This document shows, in pieces, positions 54,850 through 64,000 of a DNA stretch of 64,000 nt. Location of the stretch: assembly GCA_022478985.1 (NCBI GenBank), contig JAKSZP010007884.1, positions 310,001 to 374,000 on the forward strand. The letters are read 5' to 3'. Position 1 is the stretch's first letter. Every line of letters begins with the position of its first letter. Under the pieces are notes generated by a model that saw nothing but the letters and a program-made list of their open reading frames with translations, did not search any database and was not told where the DNA came from. A program made the position numbers and the translations under genes. The DNA comes from Massospora cicadina. Lineage: Eukaryota > Entomophthoromycota > Entomophthoromycetes > Entomophthorales > Entomophthoraceae.

Positions 54850-55870
54850 GAGAGTAGAGGCAAGTCGTTTGGATGTCTCAGGGTATTTCTCCTGGATAGA
54901 CTGCATGTTATGAACACACTTATTCAGGAGGATTAAGGTGGCAATAAACTGGTCAGCGTCATTGGTAGAGTCAATGACCTCAAACCCCTCAACCCTTGGC
55001 GGAGATAATTTTGATGGGGGATCACAGCCATGTCAATTTGATCAGGGTTCAACCTGGCAGGTACGTCAGCTTCCTCTTGGCTCCTAAGATTTAGTAACAG
55101 ACATCATCACCACCCCTTCAGATTCATCATCAGAGGGGTTATCAATGCATGTTAGGGAGCCCGTTGAATGTGAGGTAGTTTCAGGGCTTCCTTTATGGCA
55201 GAATAGATCTTGGGATTGCTCCTCCACCTTATTGACTTTTAGGGAGGCGTTTTACTGGTCACAGCTCAATTTTCGCCCTTCCAAGTAGAGGTTTGGGCTG
55301 CCGCATGGGTACAGGTTATGGAGTAGAGTTGGCTGGAGGAGATAGCATCTTGGATGTGGATGCTTTAACTAAACCAGCTTTGGGTTGATCAGCGGTAGTG
55401 AGCCTTGTAAAAACAGGTGATTTAGCTTTAGCAACCTGGTCCTTTAACCCATTGTTGGTGAGGCCGAATGTCACCTGAAAGAGGGGTTTAGGCTTTGGAG
55501 AAGGCTTTTGGACCAATTGGAAGGTAATTTAGGAACTTCAGGTTGTTTGGGCGGAGTAAGATCAGGTTTGAGTTGCAACACAGGTGCTGGGATCAAAGTA
55601 AACCCAGCATAGGGGCCCCTAGGGATCATCATGGACTCCCTGGGTTGGTATATAGTTGGGAGTTCCTCAATAGGTAATACTTGAGGGTTCAAGTCTGCCT
55701 CTTGAGCAGTCTCAGAGTTATGGAAATCTACAACCTCTAATAGAGCCTCTTATATGTCACGGACATTCCTAAATGGCTCTTGATAAATGTTAAAATTTAG
55801 GGGCTTCGCTGTTCATTCAAAAATATTAACCTCTAATTGATAACTTGCACAGGTTTGGTTTTTGCACTCT
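54850..55870 (-). pseudogene. gag C-terminal part of G8
   Basis: Pro- and Lys-rich open pieces: MNPQVLPIEELPTIYQPRES, FTLIPAPVLQLKPDLTPPKQ and QKPSPKPKPLFQVTFGLTNN. Low-complexity Pro/Lys content and position before protease suggest gag or a gag-pol linker. No capsid or zinc knuckle seen. Confidence 0.4.
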
Positions 55871-56219
55871 TCACGTTATCTGATGATATATGATATACAA
55901 TTGATAGTATGAAGATTATTAAACATAGTTGAATGGTATACCAGTGTGGATTAACGCTTAACCAGTATTCCTCCTTGAAATACTCTACATGTCCTCAGTA
56001 TGGATTTATACCCTTATCCGCCTAACTTTATCATCGCTCAGATCCTAGTTTATGGCCTTTCCTATTGTGACATGAAGTTGGCAGCAATTCCTGTCTCAGA
56101 TCAGCTTCTCTTCTAAGGATACTCAATCCTTACTCTTTATCCTTCTATAGAGTCCCCAACTTAATCACATAGCAATAATTTCCTGAAGTTGAATAAAACT
56201 AAAACTAACAATGAATCCT
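55870..56219. other. No gene recognised
   Basis: AT-rich sequence between G8 and the unclassified gene at 56220. The G8 5' LTR would be expected here but was not found. Confidence 0.4.
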
Positions 56220-56790
56220 GCTAAAGTCTGTTTTTATTAAGTAACTTATCAGAGAAATTTATAAAGGGAATTCGGCGCTCATCCTTTAGTTGCGGCTTCA
56301 GCCTTGAAATGGCAGCTGTTGCCGTTGAATTACCCTTCAATGTCTCATCAGCAATGGTCTTCCCCATCTTGGTTAGGATTCTTTTGTCGGACATCCCTAA
56401 GTCCTAAAAATGGAAACAGTCAGAAAAAGTGTCCCTAACATTTTCTACTTGATCCCAGCAAAACAACCTTAATTTGGAAAGCGACCTACTTATGTGATGG
56501 GACTTGTTATCCATTAAGCAGGTTGCATTCCAAATGATTAATTCTTTAGTTGCAGATGGCATCACATACCTTTCAGCTTTCTCCTTAAATTCCCTATTGT
56601 CAGTGATAAAACCTGACTGATTACAATCAGTACACTTGATAGTTAGTCATCAATCAACTATCAGATGCCCCAATTTGTCAGCAACTCTGTCCGATGAGAT
56701 CTTAAGCATTCACCCAGATTGATCCTCAATGGATCCAAACAGGCGAATTACCTAAAATCACTTGAACATTGTTAATCCAAAATTGAGGTC
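56220..56790 (-). pseudogene. Unclassified coding region with a single in-frame stop
   Basis: On the minus strand one frame reads CTDCNQSGFITDNREFKEKA, ERYVMPSATKELIIWNATCL, MDNKSHHISRSLSKLRLFCW, DQVENVRDTFSDCFHF, a TAG (probably CAG), then DLGMSDKRILTKMGKTIADE and TLKGNSTATAAISRLKPQLK, ending NFSDKLLNKNRL-stop at about 56221. That is about 150 codons with one stop, unusual here. C-T-D-C could be half of a zinc finger. Further upstream (56640-56790) frames break. It is not gypsy or LINE sequence that I can recognise; it could be a host gene remnant or another element type. Confidence 0.5.
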
Positions 56791-57119
56791 AACCAATTTT
56801 CAATTCACTTGCTATAGAAATTATCCCCTTGAAATTCATGTTAATTTAGACGGTTGAGAAGATGGGAAAAAATACCAACACATCCCCCTCTTGCCTAGAT
56901 TTACAGCGAGAATAGGATAGGGACAGGTGAATACTGCTTCAGACACCATGTCAAATACTTCTTGGGTTCCAGCGGAGCACAATTATTCTGTACTCAACGC
57001 TGCTCAGGACAAACTTTGGCATGCAGTTCTCTTCCTCTTCCTCCTTGCTACTGCCTACTCAGATCATGGTCCCCATGACCTTCTGACATGCCAGTCTGAT
57101 TGATTTACTCATGACAATA

Positions 57120-58390
57120 ATGGTCCTGGGATCCAGCTTTACCCCTGTCAGGGCATATGACCCGCTGTCATATCCAGGATTCTTGGTCCAGCATCCTTGA
57201 TTTCATGATTTTCCCCTTTTTCTCAACAATAGATTCTTGCCATCGATGTTTATTTTGTGGTGCAATTAAGAATGCTCTATTATATTTGCTCTTGTTATCT
57301 TCTTGTAATGACTTATTGGCTCATATCATTCTTAATTCTTCTCTAAAGAGATCATCTCATTAATTTTATGATTAATTTCCCTGGGATTAGAGCTTAATTA
57401 ATTCCAGAGTGCACATTGTTGACTATTATAAAAGTCTGACATCCCCCTCTCATCCAGCTCATATGTTAAATTTGGAGCCTTGGTATCAACAACTTTTCAA
57501 CCAAATGTCTGACAAAGATGTTCAGTTCTTCCAACTGATAAGTCGATCTGAGTGATGGAACCTCCTATATGGTCCTCTCAGGACTCATACTCCCAGTCAA
57601 GTACCCATGGACAGTCCTATGGAATTACCATAAATGGTATACAACCCAAAAAACAGGATAGTGATTGTCTCAAATGACCTTGACCAATCCTCCCTCTGTC
57701 ATAGATTCTCAAGTTAGACTTTGAAACTCTCCTATATTCAGCTCCATTTTCAGATACTCCTAAAATCATCGTCAAACCTCCTGAAGCAATGCCCTCTGCT
57801 CTCAATCAGAAGTTCCTAGCTGGATCTAACTTGCTTCTGGAGTTCCTTTTCTGATTCGGCCAGTTTTGCAAACCAGCTGTTCTGTCAACTGAACTAGCCA
57901 TCAGAAACTGCAAGCATTTTGAGCTCCCCTAAGCTTAATTGAAAACCTGAGTAAACAAGGCTTTATCCATAGCTTTGAACCCCTCCAATATCAAAATCTC
58001 CTAGATCGAGATGTTGCAGCCTATGCTCTTTGCCCTGCTGGCCAAGTTCTTCAAAGTTGGGCCATGAAGCTTCAAGCCTCTCCTGTCTTCCCCCTCATTT
58101 TGCTTTCACTTCCAAGGAGCTCATAGTCGTCATCTTCAGATGCCATCCGCTCCCTGCATGACTATCTCGTTTCTGGCGCATCCCATTGGTACCTTCCCCT
58201 TATGGCCTTGATTGGGGAATATGATTTGGCAACTCCCGGCTAGCATCCCCACTTGATGCCAGATCATATGTACAATGTTCTTAACAAAGCCCATTGGCAA
58301 GCGCTCAAGACCAATCTTCTGGCTCCAGTGCCATATCAGGATTACTTGGGGTTATTTGCTAACTTCCTTTTCTTGTTCTGTTGCTTCTAT
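57120..58390 (+). pseudogene. Unclassified plus-strand coding region
   Basis: GC-richer than its surroundings. Plus-strand pieces: CHRCLFCGAIKNALLYLLLL (about 57238), LEPWYQQLFNQMSDKDVQFF (about 57470), then one long frame from about 57945: NLSKQGFIHSFEPLQYQNLL, DRDVAAYALCPAGQVLQSWA, MKLQASPVFPLILLSL, stop, DAIRSLHDYLVSGASHWYLP, LMALIGEYDLATPG, stop, MYNVLNKAHWQALKTNLLAP. About 145 codons with two stops. C-L-F-C...H suggests a zinc-finger remnant. No family recognised. Confidence 0.45.
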
Positions 58391-58589
58391 CCCTGATCCA
58401 GGGTATCACGCTTGGCAAGTACTGACATTTCCATCTCTCTTCCCCTAGTCGTGTTCTCACAGGGATCAGACTCTGCTCAATAAACTTGGCTTTGAATAGG
58501 TTTAGCCCTTACTAGCGTTTGATCTAACATAGATTTTGACAGTTTTTTTACTCCTACTGCAATACATCATCCCTCTCTCAAGAGGTGAC

Positions 58590-58897
58590 ATAGGTGGAAT
58601 CATCCCCTTGAGTTGAGTATAACCAGTAAAAACTTATAAAAATATATCTTTTTTGTGCATTTTTAATAATTTTTTCCCTTGAGTTTTTTATCAATCCTTT
58701 TTTTTTCTTTTTTTATATGGGACATGACCTTAACTCAGTTCAGCAGTCCATTTTTGTTATTTATTCCCCCAAACTAGTTCCAAGGGATACTTAAACCTAC
58801 CAGTTTTTTATGGTTCAGAGGTTTTATTTTTTAAGACTTAAATATCTATTTTGGTTTAGCGGTTCTTTTTTAAAGCTTAACCAAATCATCAGGACAT
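58590..58897 (-). repeat. Probable 3' LTR of G9
   Basis: A minus-strand TGTCCTGATGATTTGG start near 58897 lies about 100 bases after the last readable integrase residues. Limits are guesses, since no second copy is in the window. Confidence 0.35.
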
Positions 58898-58989
58898 AAC
58901 CATTTCAATAGGTTCAGTGGTCCTTTGGAAACACTTTTTTATTATTTTTTACCAATTCACTGATTAGAATATTTAGTATAACTTGATTT

Positions 58990-60220
58990 ACAATCCTATC
59001 ATCTAAGAGGTTCTTGATGGAATAGGCGTCCATCACCATCTTGGCAAAAATCTCAACTGGATTCAACCACAACACATATAACTTGCTTCTTCTCCCAAAA
59101 CTATGAATATAGCAATAGGCTTCTTTTTCGCCTATTTGGTATTATGATAATTCTGGTTAATTCTTATCATCCTTCATTCTTTCTTTATTCCTTCTCATCA
59201 AGGTTGTATTGAATGCTTTCAATTGCATCTAGATCAGAATATTTAACAATTATATCAGGTACTGCTCAGCACTCATTCCCAATGTTGGTTCCACCACTGA
59301 ATATAAAATTGGCGGCAACGCGGCCTTCCTTCCATATAGAAACTCAAACGACGTTTTTCTCATCGCCATATGATGACTTATGTTGTATGCAAACGTCACC
59401 AGATTAAGGTGTGTTCCCCACACAGAAGTTCTCCCTGCAACCAGCTTCCTTAGCGTCGCAGCCAGCATTCCATTGACCCGCTCTACCATCCTGTTTGTCT
59501 CCAGATGGTAATGTACTAACACAATTCAACAAATCTTCATTATTTAATTTAATTGTGGGATCACATGAGATGTGAAATTCGTTCCATTATCACTCAATAA
59601 AACCTGTGGACATCCATGTTAATATACTACTTGTTCCAGGATAAACCTTGCGGTGCCTGTAGCGTCTACTTTCGCCAGGGCCTTTGTTTCATCCCATCTC
59701 TTCAGATATTGATTGCAACTATAATGTATTTTACTCCCCCTGTACTCATAGTTAATGGTCCCATCACATTGATGGACACCATATGCCAGACAAATCAAGG
59801 TGGACCAGTCAATATCTGGTCATATTTTTATGAGGCCTGTGCAACTGAACTCTACACAACAATCCAGATAATCCACTATATCGTAGTTGATGGACTCCCA
59901 GTAATATTACTGGTGAATGTGATTGGTCATCTTACTCAGGCCTCAATGCCTGACAATATTATGAGCGACTTGAACGACTGTCACTTGTTATGATGGCTTT
60001 GAAAATTGAATTTTTTCCCCATCAATCGTCTTAAAAACTTATCCACCCATGGTCTCAGTGTTTTCCACCGCTTTTTGAAGCACACCTTGGACTTCTCAAA
60101 GCTCGTTTCTTATTCTCCTTTGACCATTCTCTGTAATAGCTCATCCACTTGCTGGTATACCACTTAGACCATTGGTAACCTTTCTTAAACCATCCACATT
60201 CTGATGTGAGTCTCCAGCTC
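58990..60220 (-). pseudogene. Integrase of G9
   Basis: The open segment 59250-59522 reads HYHLETNRMVERVNGMLAAT, where V-E-R-V-N contains the catalytic Glu, then YNISHHMAMRKTSFEFLYGR and KAALPPILY. The C-terminus near 59000-59040 shows DAYSIKNLLDDRIVNQV, matching DVYTIKEPVEGQIINQV in G3. The two Asp of the core lie in 59600-60100 in broken frames. Confidence 0.75.
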
Positions 60221-60229
60221 AGTGAATGT

Positions 60230-60570
60230 CTCATAAACATAAGCCTGTAGCTTCAATACCCATCAGGCCAGTCATCCTTCCAGTTCTCTTAAATTGTGTA
60301 GCCAACACAATGAGGAGTGGTCTGTCACCACTTTAAAGTGCGTTCCATTAATATACACCCAAAACTGTTTAAATGCGTAAATTAACACAAGGTATTCATA
60401 ATCAGTCACGGGGTATTTCCTCTTAGCTTCTGAGAGTTTCAAGTCACATATGCTACCAGATTTTTGTCCCTGAGTTCATCCACTTGGCTCAGGATGGAGC
60501 TGATTGCTGTTAAAAAAGAATCAGTCTGTATTATAAATTCTCAATCAAAAGATTGATATTCTAAAGTTGG
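60230..60570 (-). pseudogene. RNase H of G9
   Basis: TDSFLTAISSILSQVDELRD and KNLVAYVT (about 60440-60520) are the start of the domain. WVLKLQAYVYE at about 60240-60280 equals WTLKLQAYDFK of G3. The middle is broken by stops. Confidence 0.65.
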
Positions 60571-60639
60571 AGAATCTATTAAATAACTATATAACTCATA
60601 GAAAGAACTCTTGGCCTCTTCACTCCAAACGAATCCTTT

Positions 60640-61560
60640 TTTGGCCCTTTAGTAAATGAAATAGGGGCTTAGCAATTCTTGAAAATCCCGTATGAATATT
60701 TAAAAGTATCTGACCATTCCAAGGAACACTTGGATATCTTGGACACATTTTGGTACAGACATTTGCTCTATGGCCTCAATTTTCTAGGTTTGTGGCTGCA
60801 GTCCACTAGAGTTGATAACGAATCCCAGATATTCCAACTCTTTCTTAAAAAAGTGCACCTCCTCAGCTTGATCTTCAAGTTAGCTGCGGATAGTCTCTTG
60901 AAGAATTCTTCCAAATGGTGTAAATGGTCAGTAAATGACCTATTGAACACATTTATATTATCCAATTACACCAGGACGAATGACAGCTTCAGGTCATTCA
61001 ATATGGCGTCCATGGCCCTCTAGAAAGTTGCAGGCTCATTACATAGATCTCGGGGCTTCCTCTTCAGTTGATATAGCCCCTGAACAGTGATAAACACACA
61101 TTTCACTTGGTCTTCCGTTGGAAAATCGATTTGCCAATATCCAGATATTAGATACAATGTGGAGAAATGCTTTGCTTCTCCCAATTAATCTAGTGCATCG
61201 TTGATTCATGGTAGTAGATAAAATTCTTCTTTATTATTTTATTCAGCTTTTGATAATCTAACATCACCCAAACAGAGCTATCCTTCTTCTTCACGATTAT
61301 GATAGGGCTCGCCCAGAGACTTGGTGACAGAACTAGAAGCCCATGCTTCACTAAGTTACTGATCTCTTCCTCCACTACTGCTTTGGCCGCCTTTGACTGT
61401 CGAATCAGTCTCATTCCTATTAGCAAATTTTTCCTGGTGTCAACTTTATGGATTGCATTTCTAACGCATCCCAAATTGTGGTCATCCTGAGTGAATACTT
61501 CCCAATACTTGTCATATAATTTGAGCACCTCCTCCTGCTGTCTGTCCATCAGATCAGCAA
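60640..61560 (-). pseudogene. Reverse transcriptase of G9
   Basis: The open frame 61190-61549 has EEVLKLYDKYWEVFTQDDHN, EEEISNLVKHGLLVLSPSLW and ASPIIIVKKKDSSVWVMLDY, then QKLNKIIKK. The catalytic box near 60950-60975 reads V-stop-L-D-N-I-N-V-F-N: the Tyr codon is TAA and the second Asp is Asn. It continues with HLHHLEEFFKRLSAANLKIK, matching RLSAANIKIK in G3. Confidence 0.82.
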
Positions 61561-61639
61561 GTTTCTCTCAATTGACTAATAAACTAATGATTTTGGTCAC
61601 CCCTGCCTTAATCCCTTTTCATTAAGGGACCAAAATTGT

Positions 61640-61870
61640 GAATTTTCTCAATTCAGATATTGGGATTAGGTGAACAAACGTGACGATATGATTCTTCTCA
61701 ATCTTCACCAGTTAACCACTTAAGTTAACCAGGAGAACTCGAATTTCTCCATGGCTGGCATAATTATCCCAGGAGCCATAAAGGTCTGCTCTGGACTTCT
61801 TCCAGGGGCTTCCAAGTTCTCCATACAGCAGCTCAGGTATCTACAACGTCAACCATGTGTCAACTATGAT
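61640..61870 (-). pseudogene. dUTPase-like domain of G9
   Basis: On the minus strand: IVDTWLTL-stop-IPELLYGELG, equivalent to IVGTGLEINVPKGLYG of G3, then HGEIRVLLVNLSG-stop-LVKIEKN and HIVTFVHLIPISELRKF, equivalent to GKVKALLANL and VVAYLHFVPIEEV. The G-V-I-D-x-D-Y box is degraded (SWDNYASHG). Confidence 0.6.
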
Positions 61871-62080
61871 CTGCTATCTCAGCGGTATGGTCCTAAATTT
61901 TTATCCTCAACGAAATTACCCAATTTTCCAGGATCTCTGTCAGCATTTCTCGTTGCTTCCTCTCAAATAATTGGTAATGAATCAGGACAATGTCGCCATT
62001 GTAGATCAGATTAATGAAGTTATTACTCCTTGTCAGTGTAGTTTTCCCATTTTTTTGATAAACCAATTGTAACGTCTGAC

Positions 62081-62410
62081 TCAATATGGCCAACATATAT
62101 CTTCAAAGCTACATCTATCTCCATATTTTTGTAGACTCACTGTCCTGATAAGAATATCATAGTTTTGTATGGCCAAAACTATTGCTGGGGTGGATACCAC
62201 TAAGGATCTAAACTGGAGTGGCAAAGTGTTATACGCTCCACAGGAGATGGTGGTATTTGACCCCGCTGTCCCATATTCTTTCTTGTGTTCTAAATCAGGC
62301 GAGCCCTCATCTTTCTTCAACAGCTTGGTTGATAAAATACTAATAGGCGCTACACTTTCAGCTATTGCCCGCACCTGTACTTGATTAGACAGTATATATA
62401 TGTACACTCA
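62081..62410 (-). pseudogene. Aspartic protease of G9
   Basis: VRAIAESVAPISILSTKLLK holds the active-site strand with D-S-G changed to E-S-V. The later part, TISCGAYNTLPLQFRSLVVS and TPAIVLAIQNYDILIRTVSL, matches GAYSMLPLQFGSVQVSAPAV and NNYDMLIGAAF of G3. One frame over 108 codons, but inactive. Confidence 0.78.
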
Positions 62411-62611
62411 GAGTATTGTAAAAATGTATATACTGAGTGTATAGTGGCATTATTTGCCAAACTGAGGGTGTGTTTAATTTGCGTGGATAGATCAGGAAAA
62501 CCTAATCGCACTAAGGGGGATAGACAGGTTTGCATCATCTAATTTTGCTTTGAGAAATTCTTCCAGATTCTCCACGGCTCTATTCTTGTCCGCTAGTTGT
62601 TATGCATAAAG

Positions 62612-63990
62612 TCAAGCAACTTCCTTAATTATTTCAGGGTCAATCCCCTTTTCTCCAGATCTGGTTACTGCATTACTATCCAAATTGATCAATTGATATA
62701 ATTGTTCCTGCGCATCATCATTGATGAACAGATCACTAATGTCAATAGCTCCATGTATAATATCTGGGGAATGAGTTTTCCGCAGCTCTATACTGTTCCC
62801 CATCTAGGCCAAAGGCCCTTTTACTGACTCCTGTGCGTGTTTAAACTCTTTTTCCTTGACCATATTGATCTGTTCCTTAGGCTTTTTGCAGTGAACAGTG
62901 AAGTGTCCTCTTCCTCCATACTGGTAACAGCGTTTTTCCTTCTTACAATCCACTTAAAGCCTTCAGGCTTAAGTCTAGGCATGGTTCAATTATTAAACTC
63001 CTTAGCGCCCTCAGTCCCCTTCATAGGATTCAAATTATGTATTGGACTCAGTTTAAAATTTCTATTTGGAGCATCAGGCTTTAGCTTCTTTTATATTCAA
63101 ATGATCCACCATCTGTGAGGTTGTAATCTCTGTTGCAAACATGGAAGAAATCATAAATGTAAATCAAAATAGGGCTGAAGGGCCTCTTAAAGCATGACCT
63201 GTGCATCAAAATCATCCAGCACTTTCTCTCTGACCAAAATCTGCAATTCTTGGTAGAAACAATTGGCAAAACTCGCTAAGGATTCATCCTTCTGAAATTG
63301 GAATCCAAGAATTCTTGCTTGTGCTTCAACATGCGCATGGGACTTCCAAATTTTTTCATGATTGCCACCTTAGCCTCTGAATATGACCAGCTGTACCCTC
63401 TAGATGGGGTAACACTAGGTTCTGACAATCAATGTCTAAACAGTTCATCACCATCAAAGCCTTTTGATTATCACTGTAACTGAACATTGTCATGTCAAAT
63501 AATTGGAAAAATTCAGGGGCGTTATCCCAATGGAATATAGGTAATTTTGGCGTAGCTTTAAAATCCTCTAATTTTCTCTAGCCACCACCCTTGGTTCAGC
63601 TACTCAACTAACTTGAGGAGTGATTTTGGGTGTCATCTCCGAAATGGTTATGAAAGCGGTTTGCACGTTTTATGGAATAGTTGCCTTTCCAACTGGAGCT
63701 CTTTAGTCCACTCTTTGGCTTTAGTCACCACATAGAGCTCAAATTCACATTTATGAGTCTTCAACTAAACGATTTGCTTCATCAGCCGCTCTATATCTGT
63801 GCTGAATGCCTGTTTTCATGAACACAATCAACTTCACGTTCCATTTCAAAAATAAAACTTCTCAATTTAAATCTTCTTCCTTTTTCTTTAATAAAGTTAC
63901 TTTTCCTAGTAACTTATTGCTGAAACTAAAGACATCTTTGATTCCTTCCTTAATCTTGGTAATTCTCCTCCAAGGCACCAAATTCTTGAT
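62612..63990 (-). pseudogene. gag of G9 (with altered zinc knuckle)
   Basis: The zinc knuckle at about 62890-62935 reads C-Y-Q-Y-G-G-R-G-H-F-T-V-H-C: CX2CX4HX4C with the second Cys as Tyr (TGT to TAT). Downstream is an acidic segment SPDIIHGAIDISDLFINDDA before protease. Upstream (63100-63600) capsid-like pieces occur but no continuous frame. A Gln/Lys-rich, coiled-coil-like N-terminal part runs off the right edge. Confidence 0.65.
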
Positions 63991-64000
63991 GGTCCCCAGA

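Larger units (their letters stand above)
50740..55870 (-). mobile_element. Ty3/gypsy element G8
   Basis: Minus-strand order: gag, protease, dUTPase-like domain, RT, RNase H, integrase, LTR. It is the best preserved of the minus-strand elements and the only one whose RT keeps YLDD. A 5' LTR was not found near 55900, so it may be 5'-truncated or its LTR may have diverged. Confidence 0.78.
58590..64000 (-). mobile_element. Ty3/gypsy element G9, cut by window edge
   Basis: Minus-strand order from the right edge: gag with zinc knuckle, protease, dUTPase-like domain, RT, RNase H, integrase, then a probable LTR. The 5' LTR lies beyond the window. All genes are interrupted. Confidence 0.78.

Noticed and set aside
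1..64000. CRISPR arrays, operons or bacterial genes
   Set aside because: No regularly spaced direct repeats and no long intact ORFs. Retroelement content and splicing-era composition are eukaryotic.

Overview
The window looks like repeat-dominated heterochromatin of a eukaryote. I could not recognise an intact single-copy host gene, an rRNA gene or an ordinary tRNA gene. Almost everything readable is a retrotransposon or a decayed piece of one: at least nine Ty3/gypsy LTR elements (called G1 to G9), two full-length LINEs of about 5.2 kb with an L1/Tx1-like layout (ORF1 with a CCHC knuckle; ORF2 with endonuclease, reverse transcriptase and a C-terminal zinc finger), two copies of a 1.92-kb non-autonomous LINE-like element with one gag-like gene (half-LINEs H1 and H2), and one tRNA-derived SINE. 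The composition would suit a TE-rich fungus or another protist-grade or plant-grade genome, but the species cannot be fixed from the sequence. Stop codons and frameshifts occur in essentially every gene. Many stops are CGA to TGA or CAG to TAG, and several catalytic Asp codons have become Asn, so decay by C-to-T (G-to-A) change is the main impression.

Layout. 1-2546: G1 (minus), gag, primer-binding site (PBS) and LTR, cut by the left edge. 2560-7290: G2 (minus) integrase, protease and gag remnants, with a tandem repeat and inverted repeats between them. 8574-15911: G3 (plus), a complete element with matching LTRs and a 5-bp target duplication, inserted in an older LTR whose halves lie at 8400-8573 and 15917-16455. 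16456-18359: AT-rich ruins. 18360-23296: G4 (plus), LTR-gag-protease-RT-LTR with the end of another copy upstream. 23669-30838: H1, split by LINE-A (minus, 25526-30750). 31197-36445: LINE-B (plus). 36490-38830: G5 (minus) LTR, integrase and RNase H. 38870-43790: G6 (minus), which has lost RNase H and integrase, with the SINE in its LTR and H2 in its RT. 43800-49900: G7 (minus). 50740-55870: G8 (minus). 55870-58590: two unclassified decayed coding regions. 58590-64000: G9 (minus), cut by the right edge.

Two things stand out. First, LINE-A, LINE-B, H1, H2 and the SINE end in the same roughly 40-base 3' tail (core CCCCTGGTCAGCTTG, then AAATAAAT), and each has its own target-site duplication. This looks like one retrotransposition machinery serving three tiers: the autonomous LINE, a non-autonomous element with its own conserved protein, and a tRNA-derived SINE. 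Second, five gypsy elements (G3, G6, G7, G8, G9) carry a dUTPase-like domain between protease and RT, a position different from that of the retroviral dUTPases.
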